A stretch of 7,086 nt of DNA. It comes from Deltaproteobacteria bacterium (GTDB lineage Bacteria > Myxococcota_A > UBA9160). The notes under the pieces are model-generated. The model was not told the origin of the DNA and searched no databases. It saw only the letters and a program-made list of their open reading frames with translations. The translations under genes were made by a program, and so were the position numbers. The stretch lies in assembly GCA_003520425.1 (NCBI GenBank), contig DOUU01000008.1:13433-20518 (forward strand). The letters are read 5' to 3'. This document shows positions 1-5,937 of this stretch, piece after piece. Position 1 is the stretch's first letter, and each line of letters starts with the position of its first letter.

Positions 1-8
1 CGCGCCGA

Positions 9-971
9 TCACTCCACCTGCGGGACGCCGCTCGCTGCGAGCTCGGCCTCGTCATGCGAGACCAAGAGCACGACGCCTGCCTGGTCGCGCAGCTCCCGCA
101 GATAGCGGCGCAGCTCGCCAAGACGCTCGCCATCTTCCGGAACCAAGAGCAGGCTGTAGAGGAAGGGCTTGGGGAGATCGTAGTTCACCCCATCGATCTG
201 GTTCACGATGTCTCCGGTGATGGCGTAGGTCCGGAGCTTCTCGCCCTCGCGAACATGGGCGATCACGATCTGGCTGCCCGGAGTGTGGCCCCCTGCAGCG
301 ATGACGAAAACGCCGGGAAAGCCGGCGAGCTGGAAGAGCGGCCCGCCCTCGAGGGTGACCGGTTTTGTGCAACTTGCTTTCTCGAGGAGCCGGCGGCCGG
401 GGAGCGTGCTGTAGTTCGATCGTTCGCGTTGCGCCGCCGTCATGAAAACGGGCACGGGTTGCGCGATCGCCGCGCAGAGCGCCCCCACCCCCTCCACGTG
501 GTCCACGTGGAGGTGGGTGAAAACGAGCCCCGCCACGCGCGCCCGCGCGGGACCGAGGCGCTCTGCGACCGGGCCAAGGGGCGCCATGGGCTGCGCTCCG
601 GCGAGGCTTTGGATCGGCTTGCCGAAAGCGAGGGCACCCTCCCGATCCATTCCTGTGTCCACGAGGAGGAGGCGTCCGTCGCTCCACTCGAGCACGAATA
701 CCGGATGGCTCATCACGTAGGGCCGGCCCGGGTTCGGGTCGCGCCCTTGGTCGAGGACTGCCGAGCGGGGCATCGCCTGGCGGGCCGTATTGATCCAGGA
801 GATCGCAACCGGTCGATCGTCGCCAGCGGCCGAGGCCAGGACGTCTTCGGCACGGGGCAAGGGAGCGCGCTCTTGACGGATCGCGAGGTGAGCCCATCCC
901 ACGCCCATCGCGAGCCCCAACACCGCCATCAGCAGGAGGACCGCCAGGCCGAGAAGAATGCGCTTTCCCAT
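9..971 (-). CDS. Membrane-anchored metallo-beta-lactamase-fold hydrolase (lactonase-like)
   Basis: This is a 320-residue protein of the metallo-beta-lactamase superfamily, probably a zinc hydrolase acting outside the cytoplasmic membrane. Residues 1-28 (MGKRILLGLAVLLL...) form a basic start plus hydrophobic stretch, typical of a signal anchor or uncleaved signal peptide. The metal site is complete: H153-x-H155-x-D157-H158, H229 (GGHTPGS), D254 (ITGD) and H306 (VSHD). A VDTG turn (D105) sits at the usual place in the fold. The His/Asp set and the terminal SHD resemble AHL-lactonase-type members (AiiA/AttM), but the position aligning with the AiiA catalytic Tyr appears to be N257, so the substrate is uncertain. 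I chose the ATG at 971 because GAGGAG (981-986) lies 9 nt upstream and the signal anchor then begins at residue 1. The frame stays open to 1130, but the extra 53 residues lack family features and would overlap the divergent ATPase gene. The fold is well supported; the substrate is not. Confidence 0.9.
   Translation of the reverse strand: MGKRILLGLAVLLLMAVLGLAMGVGWAHLAIRQERAPLPRAEDVLASAAGDDRPVAISWINTARQAMPRSAVLDQGRDPNPGRPYVMSHPVFVLEWSDGRLLLVDTGMDREGALAFGKPIQSLAGAQPMAPLGPVAERLGPARARVAGLVFTHLHVDHVEGVGALCAAIAQPVPVFMTAAQRERSNYSTLPGRRLLEKASCTKPVTLEGGPLFQLAGFPGVFVIAAGGHTPGSQIVIAHVREGEKLRTYAITGDIVNQIDGVNYDLPKPFLYSLLLVPEDGERLGELRRYLRELRDQAGVVLLVSHDEAELAASGVPQVE
491..513. repeat. 23-bp inverted repeat inside the hydrolase metal-motif codons
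   Basis: CCTCCACGTGG, one central T, then CCACGTGGAGG: 11-bp perfect arms separated by 1 nt, each containing the 8-bp palindrome CCACGTGG. On the minus strand it encodes the LHVDHVE part of the HxHxDH metal motif. The HVD/HVE peptide repeat with GC-rich codons accounts for the symmetry, so a regulatory role is not required. Confidence 0.6.
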
Positions 972-1113
972 GGGTAACGGCTCCTCGTCCGCAGGGGCGG
1001 CCCCCATTTTGGCAGAGCTCTCGCCCCGGGGTTCACTTGGCCCCGCCCGCCGCCGATAAGGAGCGCAGATTTTCGCCGTCCCGACCTCGGCAGGTCGGCC
1101 CGGGGGTGCGCCC
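972..1113. promoter_or_regulatory. Divergent intergenic region, hydrolase / AAA+ ATPase
   Basis: This 142-bp gap must hold the leftward promoter of the hydrolase and the rightward promoter of the ATPase. Visible elements are the hydrolase ribosome binding site (GAGGAG on the minus strand, 981-986), an 8-bp CCCCGGGG palindrome (1024-1031), an AAGGAG box (1058-1063) that is not close to an ATG or GTG, and a hairpin-forming dyad at 1081-1098. The best sigma70-like pair I can find, TTCACT (1032-1037) and GATAAG (1055-1060) with 17-bp spacing, matches only 4 of 6 bases in each box, so I do not call a promoter position. Confidence 0.45.
1081..1098. repeat. 7-bp perfect dyad in the ATPase leader
   Basis: CCGACCT, loop CGGC, then AGGTCGG. 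The right arm ends 15 nt before the ATPase ATG at 1114. In RNA this would be a stable stem with a tetraloop just upstream of the translation start; as DNA it could be a regulator site. No downstream T-tract is present, so it is not an intrinsic terminator of the classical kind. Confidence 0.45.
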
Positions 1114-2673
1114 ATGTCCTCCACTGCCACCGGCTTTGCGGAGCAGATCGACCTTCTCGTGCGGGCACGCTACCCGGTTCTCTATGTCGTGACGTTCGAG
1201 GAGGGGCGCCTTGAGCAGCTCCTCTTCGACCTCGCACGGCGCCAGGGCAAGCCGTTCGCGGTGTGGACGGCGACCCGCGGTCTGCGCACGATCGGGGTCC
1301 GCCGTGAGGGGACGCCGGAGCTCCCTCACTTCCCGGCCCCGACAGAGGTGCTCGAGCACATCCGCGCCGAGCGCGGGGCGGGGATCTATCTACTCGAGGA
1401 CCTGCACCTTCACTTCGAGGATCCCCAAGTCGTGCGCCGGCTGCGCGACGTCGCTGCCGAGCTCAAGGATTCGCACAAGACCGTCGTGCTCTCGGCAGCG
1501 CGCATGGCGCTCCCACCCGAGCTCGAGAAAGACCTCACCGTGCTCGACCTGCCGCTCCCCGACGAAACGGAGCTGGACTCGCTGCTGCGCTCGCTCTGCG
1601 AGCAGCTCTACCAGCAGGATCCCAAATCCGTTGCTCTCACGCGGGAGGACTCACGGGCGCTCGTGCGCGCGGCCCGCGGCCTCACGCTGGCAGAGGCGGA
1701 GAATGCCTTCGCCAAGGCCGCCGTCCACGGAGACCGGCTCGACGCGGCGGACATCAAGCTCGTGATGGAGGAGAAGCGCCAGGCGATCCGCAAGTCCGGC
1801 GTCCTCGACTTCCATCCCGCGGAAACCACGCTCGGGGACGTGGGGGGGCTTGAGCCGCTCAAAGAATGGCTGCGGCGCCGCGGCAAGGCGCTCTTGCCGG
1901 GTGCACGCGAGTTTGGTCTCGGCGCTCCAAAGGGGGTGCTGCTCCTCGGAGTGCCGGGCTGCGGCAAGAGCCTGACGGCGCAAGTGATCGCCCACAGCTG
2001 GCAGCTTCCGCTGCTCCATCTCGATCTCGGGCGCGTCTTCTCCGGACTTCTCGGGAGCTCGGAGGACAACATGCGCAAGGCACTGCGCGCGGCCGAGGCG
2101 GTGGCTCCCGCGGTGCTCTGGATTGACGAGATTGAGAAGGGCCTCGCGGGCGGCACCGCGAGCGGCCAGAGCGACGGCGGAACCGCGCAGCGCGTGTTCG
2201 CCTCCCTCCTCACCTGGATGCAAGAGCAACGCGCAGGTGTGTTCGTGGCTGCGACGGCAAACCGAATCGACGCGCTTCCGCCCGAGCTTTTGCGGCGCGG
2301 GCGCTTTGACGAGATCTTCTTCGTCGACCTGCCCCAAGCCATGGCGCGCGCCGAGATCCTCGCGATCCACCTGCGCAAGCGAGGCCGTGACGCGAAGCTG
2401 TTCGCACTGGACGAGCTTGCCAAGGCGTGTGAGGGCTTTAGCGGCGCGGAAATCGAGCAGGCCCTGGTGGAAGCGCTGTTCGCCGCCTTCGACCGCGGGA
2501 GCGAGCTCGAGGGCCAGGACATCGCGCAGGCGATGGCCGAGACGACGCCGCTCTCGGTCACCTCGGCCGAAGAAATCGGGCGCATGCGCGACTGGGCGAA
2601 AACCCGCGCCCGGCCCGCGGATCGATCGGCGGCCGAACCGAGCGTGCCCTTCGCAAGGAGGGCCCGTGGCTAG
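1114..2673 (+). CDS. Ycf46-like AAA+ ATPase
   Basis: This 519-residue AAA+ ATPase has the sequence signature and two-part architecture of the Ycf46 family, known from cyanobacteria and algal plastids and also found in other bacteria. Residues 1-230 start with the family-typical ARYPVLYVVTFEE. They carry a Walker B-like IYLLEDLH (91-98) but no P-loop, so this half looks like a degenerate ATPase domain. The active domain (about 235-497) begins with the family motif DVGGLEPLKEWL (242-253). It has Walker A GVPGCGKS (279-286, K285), Walker B VLWIDEIE (334-341, D338/E339), sensor 1 N383, arginine fingers in LLRRGRFDE (R394/R397) and a lid segment GFSGAEIEQA (441-450). All residues needed for ATP hydrolysis are present, probably in a ring oligomer. 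Cyanobacterial Ycf46 has been linked to CO2 use; its role in a bacterium like this is unknown. Only a G-rich GGGGGTG (1102-1108) precedes the ATG. The gene overlaps the zinc-ribbon gene by 8 nt, suggesting an operon. Confidence 0.94.
   Translation: MSSTATGFAEQIDLLVRARYPVLYVVTFEEGRLEQLLFDLARRQGKPFAVWTATRGLRTIGVRREGTPELPHFPAPTEVLEHIRAERGAGIYLLEDLHLHFEDPQVVRRLRDVAAELKDSHKTVVLSAARMALPPELEKDLTVLDLPLPDETELDSLLRSLCEQLYQQDPKSVALTREDSRALVRAARGLTLAEAENAFAKAAVHGDRLDAADIKLVMEEKRQAIRKSGVLDFHPAETTLGDVGGLEPLKEWLRRRGKALLPGAREFGLGAPKGVLLLGVPGCGKSLTAQVIAHSWQLPLLHLDLGRVFSGLLGSSEDNMRKALRAAEAVAPAVLWIDEIEKGLAGGTASGQSDGGTAQRVFASLLTWMQEQRAGVFVAATANRIDALPPELLRRGRFDEIFFVDLPQAMARAEILAIHLRKRGRDAKLFALDELAKACEGFSGAEIEQALVEALFAAFDRGSELEGQDIAQAMAETTPLSVTSAEEIGRMRDWAKTRARPADRSAAEPSVPFARRARG
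2655..2661 (+). promoter_or_regulatory. Strong ribosome binding site deciding a GTG start
   Basis: AAGGAGG, a near-perfect Shine-Dalgarno sequence, lies inside the last codons of the ATPase gene, 4 nt before GTG at 2666-2668. It is stronger than the leader of the ATPase itself and is the main reason for placing the start of the zinc-ribbon protein here. The frame is open for another 181 codons upstream, but there it is only a shadow of the ATPase gene. Confidence 0.85.
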
Positions 2674-3259
2674 CCAGCGCTTCCGCTCCCTCGAGCGAGG
2701 TCCCGACGCTCCCGACGCGCAGCTCCCGGCTTCGGGTGAGGGCGCCGAGCCGGGGATTGCCGCGCGGGCGCGCAGCCTCGAACGCGAAGGCGAGCTCCAG
2801 CTCGACGAGAGCCGTGTGATCGCCACGCACGTCTGTCGGGCTTGTCACTTCGAGAACCGGGCGGAGCTCGTCCGGTGCCTCAACTGCGGGACGCCACTCG
2901 GGGGAGCCGATCAAGAGGCCTTCGACCGGGAGGTCCGCGCAAGTCACGCGCATCACCTGGCGGACCGGCACGAGGCGACGACGCACCCGCCTGCGCAGCC
3001 CGCCGCGACCTCCCTCGAGCCGGCGACGGAGCGCCCGCAGGCGCAAGGGGATGCGGACGAGATTGGCATGGGCGCCGTGCTGGCGACCGGTTTCATCACG
3101 GCGTCGATCTTCGCCTTGGTCTCCATCCCCGTGCGGTTCATCTTCTCGCGAGCCTTCGGGGGCCCCTTCTCGTTCCGCAGCTGTGCTGAGCTTGTGCTGG
3201 TGGTGGCCGTGACGGGGGTCGTCTACGCCGTCTACGGGCGACAGCTCCGCCGCCTTTAG
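2666..3259 (+). CDS. Zinc-ribbon protein with two C-terminal membrane segments
   Basis: I do not recognise this 197-residue protein as a named family. Visible parts in order are: a charged, low-complexity N-terminus with two RSLER-like motifs (residues 7-11 and 36-40); a zinc ribbon with C57-x2-C60 and C71-x2-C74 (CRAC...CLNC), the pattern of small ribbons that bind protein or nucleic acid; a His/Pro/Ala-rich linker (about 93-128, HAHHL, HEATTHPPAQP); and two hydrophobic segments, about 136-156 and 173-190, with a short basic C-terminus. The ribbon is probably cytosolic and the C-terminus a membrane hairpin, but the charges flanking the segments do not settle topology. The GTG start behind AAGGAGG overlaps the ATPase gene by 8 nt, which predicts translational coupling and a shared role, for example a membrane anchor, adaptor or substrate for the ATPase. 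That role is inference. The gene ends 11 bp from the convergent oxidoreductase gene. Confidence 0.82.
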   Translation: MASQRFRSLERGPDAPDAQLPASGEGAEPGIAARARSLEREGELQLDESRVIATHVCRACHFENRAELVRCLNCGTPLGGADQEAFDREVRASHAHHLADRHEATTHPPAQPAATSLEPATERPQAQGDADEIGMGAVLATGFITASIFALVSIPVRFIFSRAFGGPFSFRSCAELVLVVAVTGVVYAVYGRQLRRL

Positions 3260-3270
3260 GAACGAACGGC

Positions 3271-4173
3271 TCAGGCGAATGCCGCGAGCACCTCTTCAAA
3301 CGCCTTGAGCTGCCCGCCGCGCGCGCTCGACGGAACGACGATCGGTGTCGTCACTCCCGCGGCTCGCCATGCTTCAACTCCCTCCCGCACCTTCGAAGCG
3401 TTGCCGGAGAGCGTCGTGTCCGCGAGCCAGCGATCGCTCATGAGGCCTGGCAGCCGCTCGCGCTCGCCTTTCGCGAGCGCTGCCTCCACCGCTTCCATCT
3501 CCTCGACATAGCCGGCTTCCTTCCAGTAGTTCCGGTAGTTCGGCAGCAGGAGATAGCCGCTCAGGGTCTTGCGATGGACGGCGGCGGCGGCGGCGGCATC
3601 GTCGTCGACGCAGGTGGGGATCATGTTCCCGATGAAGAACTTCCCCTGGCGCCGCTCGGGGGGGAGCGCGGCAAGGGATGCGGCCATGTGGCTTCGCGCA
3701 GCATTCGCCCACACCGCGCCCTCGGCCAGCTCCCCGGCGAGAGCCACCATGTTACGGCGCAGGGCGGCGAGGACGACGGGCGGAAGCTCCCCATACGCCT
3801 TGGAGCCCGCCCGCACGGCTTCCACATACGCGCGCATGTCGGAAAGGGGGTTGCCCGGATGGGCGCCGAGCCGGGCGTTGACGGGCGCGTGAGAGACCCC
3901 AAGACCGAGACGGAAGCGTCCCTTCGAGATCTCGTGGAGATAGGCTGCCGCCTGGCCCATGTCGAAGGCGGTGCGGGCGTAGATGTTCGCGATGGCCGTG
4001 CCGAAGTGCAGGGTCTTCGTCGTGTGGGCCAGCGAGAGACAAAGACCCATCGCGTCGCCGAAGCTCGCGCAGTAGATGCCTTGGAACCCGCGGCGCTCGA
4101 TCTCGTGAGCGAGCTCCAGGGTCGCGAGGCGGCGGCCCGGGACAGCCGCCAGAGCGAGTGCGGGAAGCTGCAC
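3271..4173 (-). CDS. Luciferase-like (LLM class) flavin/F420-dependent oxidoreductase
   Basis: This 300-residue protein belongs to the bacterial luciferase-like monooxygenase superfamily, TIM-barrel enzymes that use FMNH2 or reduced F420. Supporting segments are LAHEIERRGFQGIYCASFGDA (21-41), the strand GTAIANIYARTAFDMGQAA (58-76) and the family signature SKGRFRLGLGVSHAPVNARLG (83-103), with H95 where many F420-type members have a conserved His near the cofactor. A C-terminal VREGVEAWRAAGVTTPIV (262-279) is typical of F420-dependent members. Length is close to the family norm of 300-350. The start is GTG, chosen because GGAGG (minus strand, 4179-4183) lies 5 nt upstream and the first barrel strand follows directly. 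The substrate cannot be read from sequence. An Asp-Ala run (D190-A198) is encoded by a GGC trinucleotide tract. The gene converges on the zinc-ribbon gene and diverges from the M20 hydrolase gene. Confidence 0.9.
   Translation of the reverse strand: MQLPALALAAVPGRRLATLELAHEIERRGFQGIYCASFGDAMGLCLSLAHTTKTLHFGTAIANIYARTAFDMGQAAAYLHEISKGRFRLGLGVSHAPVNARLGAHPGNPLSDMRAYVEAVRAGSKAYGELPPVVLAALRRNMVALAGELAEGAVWANAARSHMAASLAALPPERRQGKFFIGNMIPTCVDDDAAAAAAVHRKTLSGYLLLPNYRNYWKEAGYVEEMEAVEAALAKGERERLPGLMSDRWLADTTLSGNASKVREGVEAWRAAGVTTPIVVPSSARGGQLKAFEEVLAAFA
3580..3597. repeat. (GGC)6 trinucleotide tract in coding sequence
   Basis: Six perfect GGC units (GCC on the coding strand) encode A193-A198 of the oxidoreductase, directly after three Asp codons. 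Gain or loss of units would keep the frame and change only a surface-loop length. This is probably just GC-rich Ala codon use. Confidence 0.6.
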
Positions 4174-4255
4174 CTTGTCCTCCAGTGCGTCGCCTCACTC
4201 TACGCCGGGCGGGGCGAGCAGGATACCCTTCGCCCGCGGTCGTTCGGGAGGGTCT
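4174..4255. promoter_or_regulatory. Divergent intergenic region, oxidoreductase / M20 hydrolase
   Basis: This 82-bp gap must contain both outward promoters. It holds the two ribosome binding sites: GGAGG on the minus strand (4179-4183) and GGGAGGG on the plus strand (4246-4252). Between them is a 6-bp dyad, GGGCGA (4212-4217) and TCGCCC (4230-4235), around a 12-nt centre. No convincing -35/-10 pair stands out. The dyad could be an operator, but it is short for a region this GC-rich. Confidence 0.4.
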
Positions 4256-5728
4256 ATGAAGGGCGCGCTGGCTCTTTTGCTTGCGACGTTCGCGGGCCTT
4301 GCGGCCCTCTTGCTCGTCCGCGCCCTTGCCCTCCCGTCGCGTCAGTTGCAAGCCAAGCCCGCAGCGCCCATCGCCCTAGACGAGGCGGCCCTCGCCGAGC
4401 GCCTGGCCGAGGCGCTGCGCTTTCAAACCATCTCCTCCGCAGACCCGGCCGCAGTGCCCCGGGCGGAGTACGACAAGTTCCAGCGCTGGCTCGCCGAGAC
4501 CTATCCTCTCCTTCACGCCCGCTTGTCCCTGGAGCGGGTCTCGGACCTCTCGCTCCTCTACACCTGGAAAGGTCGCAATCCCGAGCTCTCGCCCGTTCTC
4601 CTTTTGGCCCACCAAGACGTGGTCCCGGTGGAGTCGCCGGAGCGCTGGGCCGAGCCTCCGTTCGCGGGCCGCATCGCGGAGGGCTTCGTGTGGGGCCGGG
4701 GCGCGATCGACGACAAGAGCTCGCTGGTCTCGATCTGCGAGGCCGTCGAGCTCTTGCTTTCGCGCGGTTTTCAGCCCGAGCGCACCGTGCTGCTTGCGTT
4801 CGGCCACGACGAGGAGGTCGGCGGTCCTCGCGGGGCGACGCAGGTCGCCGCGCTCCTCGCATCTCGCTCCGTGCACGTCTGGTTCGGCCTTGACGAAGGC
4901 GGCGTGATCCTGACCCGTGGGGTCGTGCCCGGCATTCAGGGCCCGGTCGCACTCGTGGGTGTGGCAGAGAAGGGGTATGTGACGCTGGAGGTCGTGGCGA
5001 AGGCGCAAGGCGGCCACTCCTCGATGCCTCCGCGCCACACGGCGGCAGGCATTCTTGCAAAAGCCGTCCTGGCCCTCGAGGACCACCCGATGCCGGGCGG
5101 TGTCGGAGGGGTGACGGGATCGACGTTCGCATACCTGGCGCCCGAGATGCCCCTGCTCGGACGCATGCTCTTCGCCAACCTTTGGCTCTTCGCCGTTCCG
5201 CTCGAGGAACTCTTGTCCGGGCAGCCGTCGATGAACGCGTTCTTGCGCACCACCACCGCAGTCACGCAGCTCGCAGGGAGCCCGAAGGACAATGTGCTTC
5301 CGAGTGAGGCCGTGGCAGGCGTGAACTTCCGGATCCTCCCCGGGGACACGGTGGATCTCGTCCTCAAACGCGCGCGCGCCGTCGTGAACGATCCACGAGT
5401 GGAGGTGCGCCTGCGCAGCCCCGGCTGGGACCCGAGCCCGGTGTCTCCGATCGGTTCGGACTCGTTTGCGCTCCTTCAGCGCACGATCCGCGAGAGCTTC
5501 CCAGAGGCGATCGTCGCGCCGAGCCTCGTGGTCGGGGCAACCGACGCGCGACACTACGGCGAGGTGACGAAGGAGCTCTACCGATTCCTGCCCCTGCAGC
5601 TGGACTCCGCCGACTTGAAGCGCCCGCACGGGATCGATGAGCGCATCTCGACCACGAACTACGCCGACGCCGTTCGCTACGAGGTTCGGCTCCTCGAAAA
5701 CGCGGCCGCGGGGAAAGCGACGCCCTGA
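4256..5728 (+). CDS. M20-family metallohydrolase, PM20D1 / carboxypeptidase S-like
   Basis: This 490-residue di-zinc amidohydrolase belongs to peptidase family M20, in the branch with yeast carboxypeptidase S and animal PM20D1. Those enzymes cleave, and PM20D1 also makes, N-acyl amino acids or small peptides. Residues 3-26 are hydrophobic, a signal anchor, so the catalytic domain should lie outside the membrane. Catalytic residues are intact: H119 and D121 in AHQDVVPV, bridging D152 in GRGAIDDKS, general base E186 and ligand E187 in GHDEEVGG, D213 in GLDEGG, and terminal H458 in PHGIDERI. The inserted dimerisation/lid domain spans about 235-380, with QGGHSSMPP (H254) at the expected substrate-contact site. 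The ATG at 4256 follows GGGAGGG and makes the signal anchor N-terminal; the frame extends 27 codons further up without family features. The gene stands alone, divergent from the oxidoreductase. Its exact substrate, peptide or N-acyl amino acid, is unresolved. Confidence 0.93.
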   Translation: MKGALALLLATFAGLAALLLVRALALPSRQLQAKPAAPIALDEAALAERLAEALRFQTISSADPAAVPRAEYDKFQRWLAETYPLLHARLSLERVSDLSLLYTWKGRNPELSPVLLLAHQDVVPVESPERWAEPPFAGRIAEGFVWGRGAIDDKSSLVSICEAVELLLSRGFQPERTVLLAFGHDEEVGGPRGATQVAALLASRSVHVWFGLDEGGVILTRGVVPGIQGPVALVGVAEKGYVTLEVVAKAQGGHSSMPPRHTAAGILAKAVLALEDHPMPGGVGGVTGSTFAYLAPEMPLLGRMLFANLWLFAVPLEELLSGQPSMNAFLRTTTAVTQLAGSPKDNVLPSEAVAGVNFRILPGDTVDLVLKRARAVVNDPRVEVRLRSPGWDPSPVSPIGSDSFALLQRTIRESFPEAIVAPSLVVGATDARHYGEVTKELYRFLPLQLDSADLKRPHGIDERISTTNYADAVRYEVRLLENAAAGKATP

Positions 5729-5748
5729 GCCGCCGCCTCGCCGGCGGC
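5729..5748 (+). terminator. GC hairpin directly after the M20 stop codon
   Basis: GCCGCCG (5729-5735), loop CCTCGC, CGGCGGC (5742-5748): an all-GC 7-bp stem starting at the base after the TGA. No T-run follows, so this is at best a U-less terminator or 3'-end stabiliser, as often seen in GC-rich genomes. Confidence 0.45.
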
Positions 5749-5937
5749 CCCTCGCGGCACATGGGTCCCCGGCGCTCCGCGCGAAGACCGGGCGCGGTCG
5801 CGGTTCCGTCCGGCCGCGGTTCGGGATGTCCCGAGAAGCCGCGAATCGAGCCCCGCACTCCGACCGCCCATGGGGCTCGCCGAGAGGCGGCCCCCGTCGG
5901 GAAGAAGCGCGTGCGGAGGCCACGGGCAGAGCGAAGT
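5749..5937. other. Convergent intergenic region with further dyads
   Basis: The rest of the 209-bp gap between the M20 and MarR stop codons has no supportable gene. It holds three more inverted repeats: GACCG-GGCG-CGGTC (5786-5799), TCGGG-ATGT-CCCGA (5821-5834, 5-bp stem drawn), and an 8-bp perfect pair CGAGCCCC (5847-5854) and GGGGCTCG (5872-5879) with a 17-nt centre. Dyads read alike on both strands, so they could end transcription from either side. None has a T-tract. Confidence 0.4.

Noticed and set aside
54..977. Long plus-strand open frame opposite the hydrolase gene
   Set aside because: It is antisense to a gene with a complete metal-binding motif set. Its translation has no recognisable domain and is explained by high G+C.
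1009..1037. Candidate sigma70 promoter TTGGCA (1009-1014) with TTCACT (1032-1037)
   Set aside because: The -10 box matches only 3 of 6 consensus bases; not distinguishable from background.
972..1130. N-terminal extension of 53 codons on the hydrolase
   Set aside because: It overlaps the divergent ATPase start, lacks family features, and the ATG at 971 has a good GAGGAG and a clean signal anchor.
2123..2665. Upstream part of the zinc-ribbon reading frame
   Set aside because: It is an Arg/Ser/Pro-rich shadow of the ATPase; the strong ribosome binding site places the true start at 2666.
1651..2826. Long minus-strand open frame opposite the ATPase gene
   Set aside because: It is antisense to an intact AAA+ gene; the translation is Arg/Ala/Ser-rich with no motif.
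3251..3277. Possible two-way terminator CGCCT...AGGCG between convergent stops
   Set aside because: The stem is only 5 bp with a 17-nt loop and no T-tract; expected by chance at this base composition.
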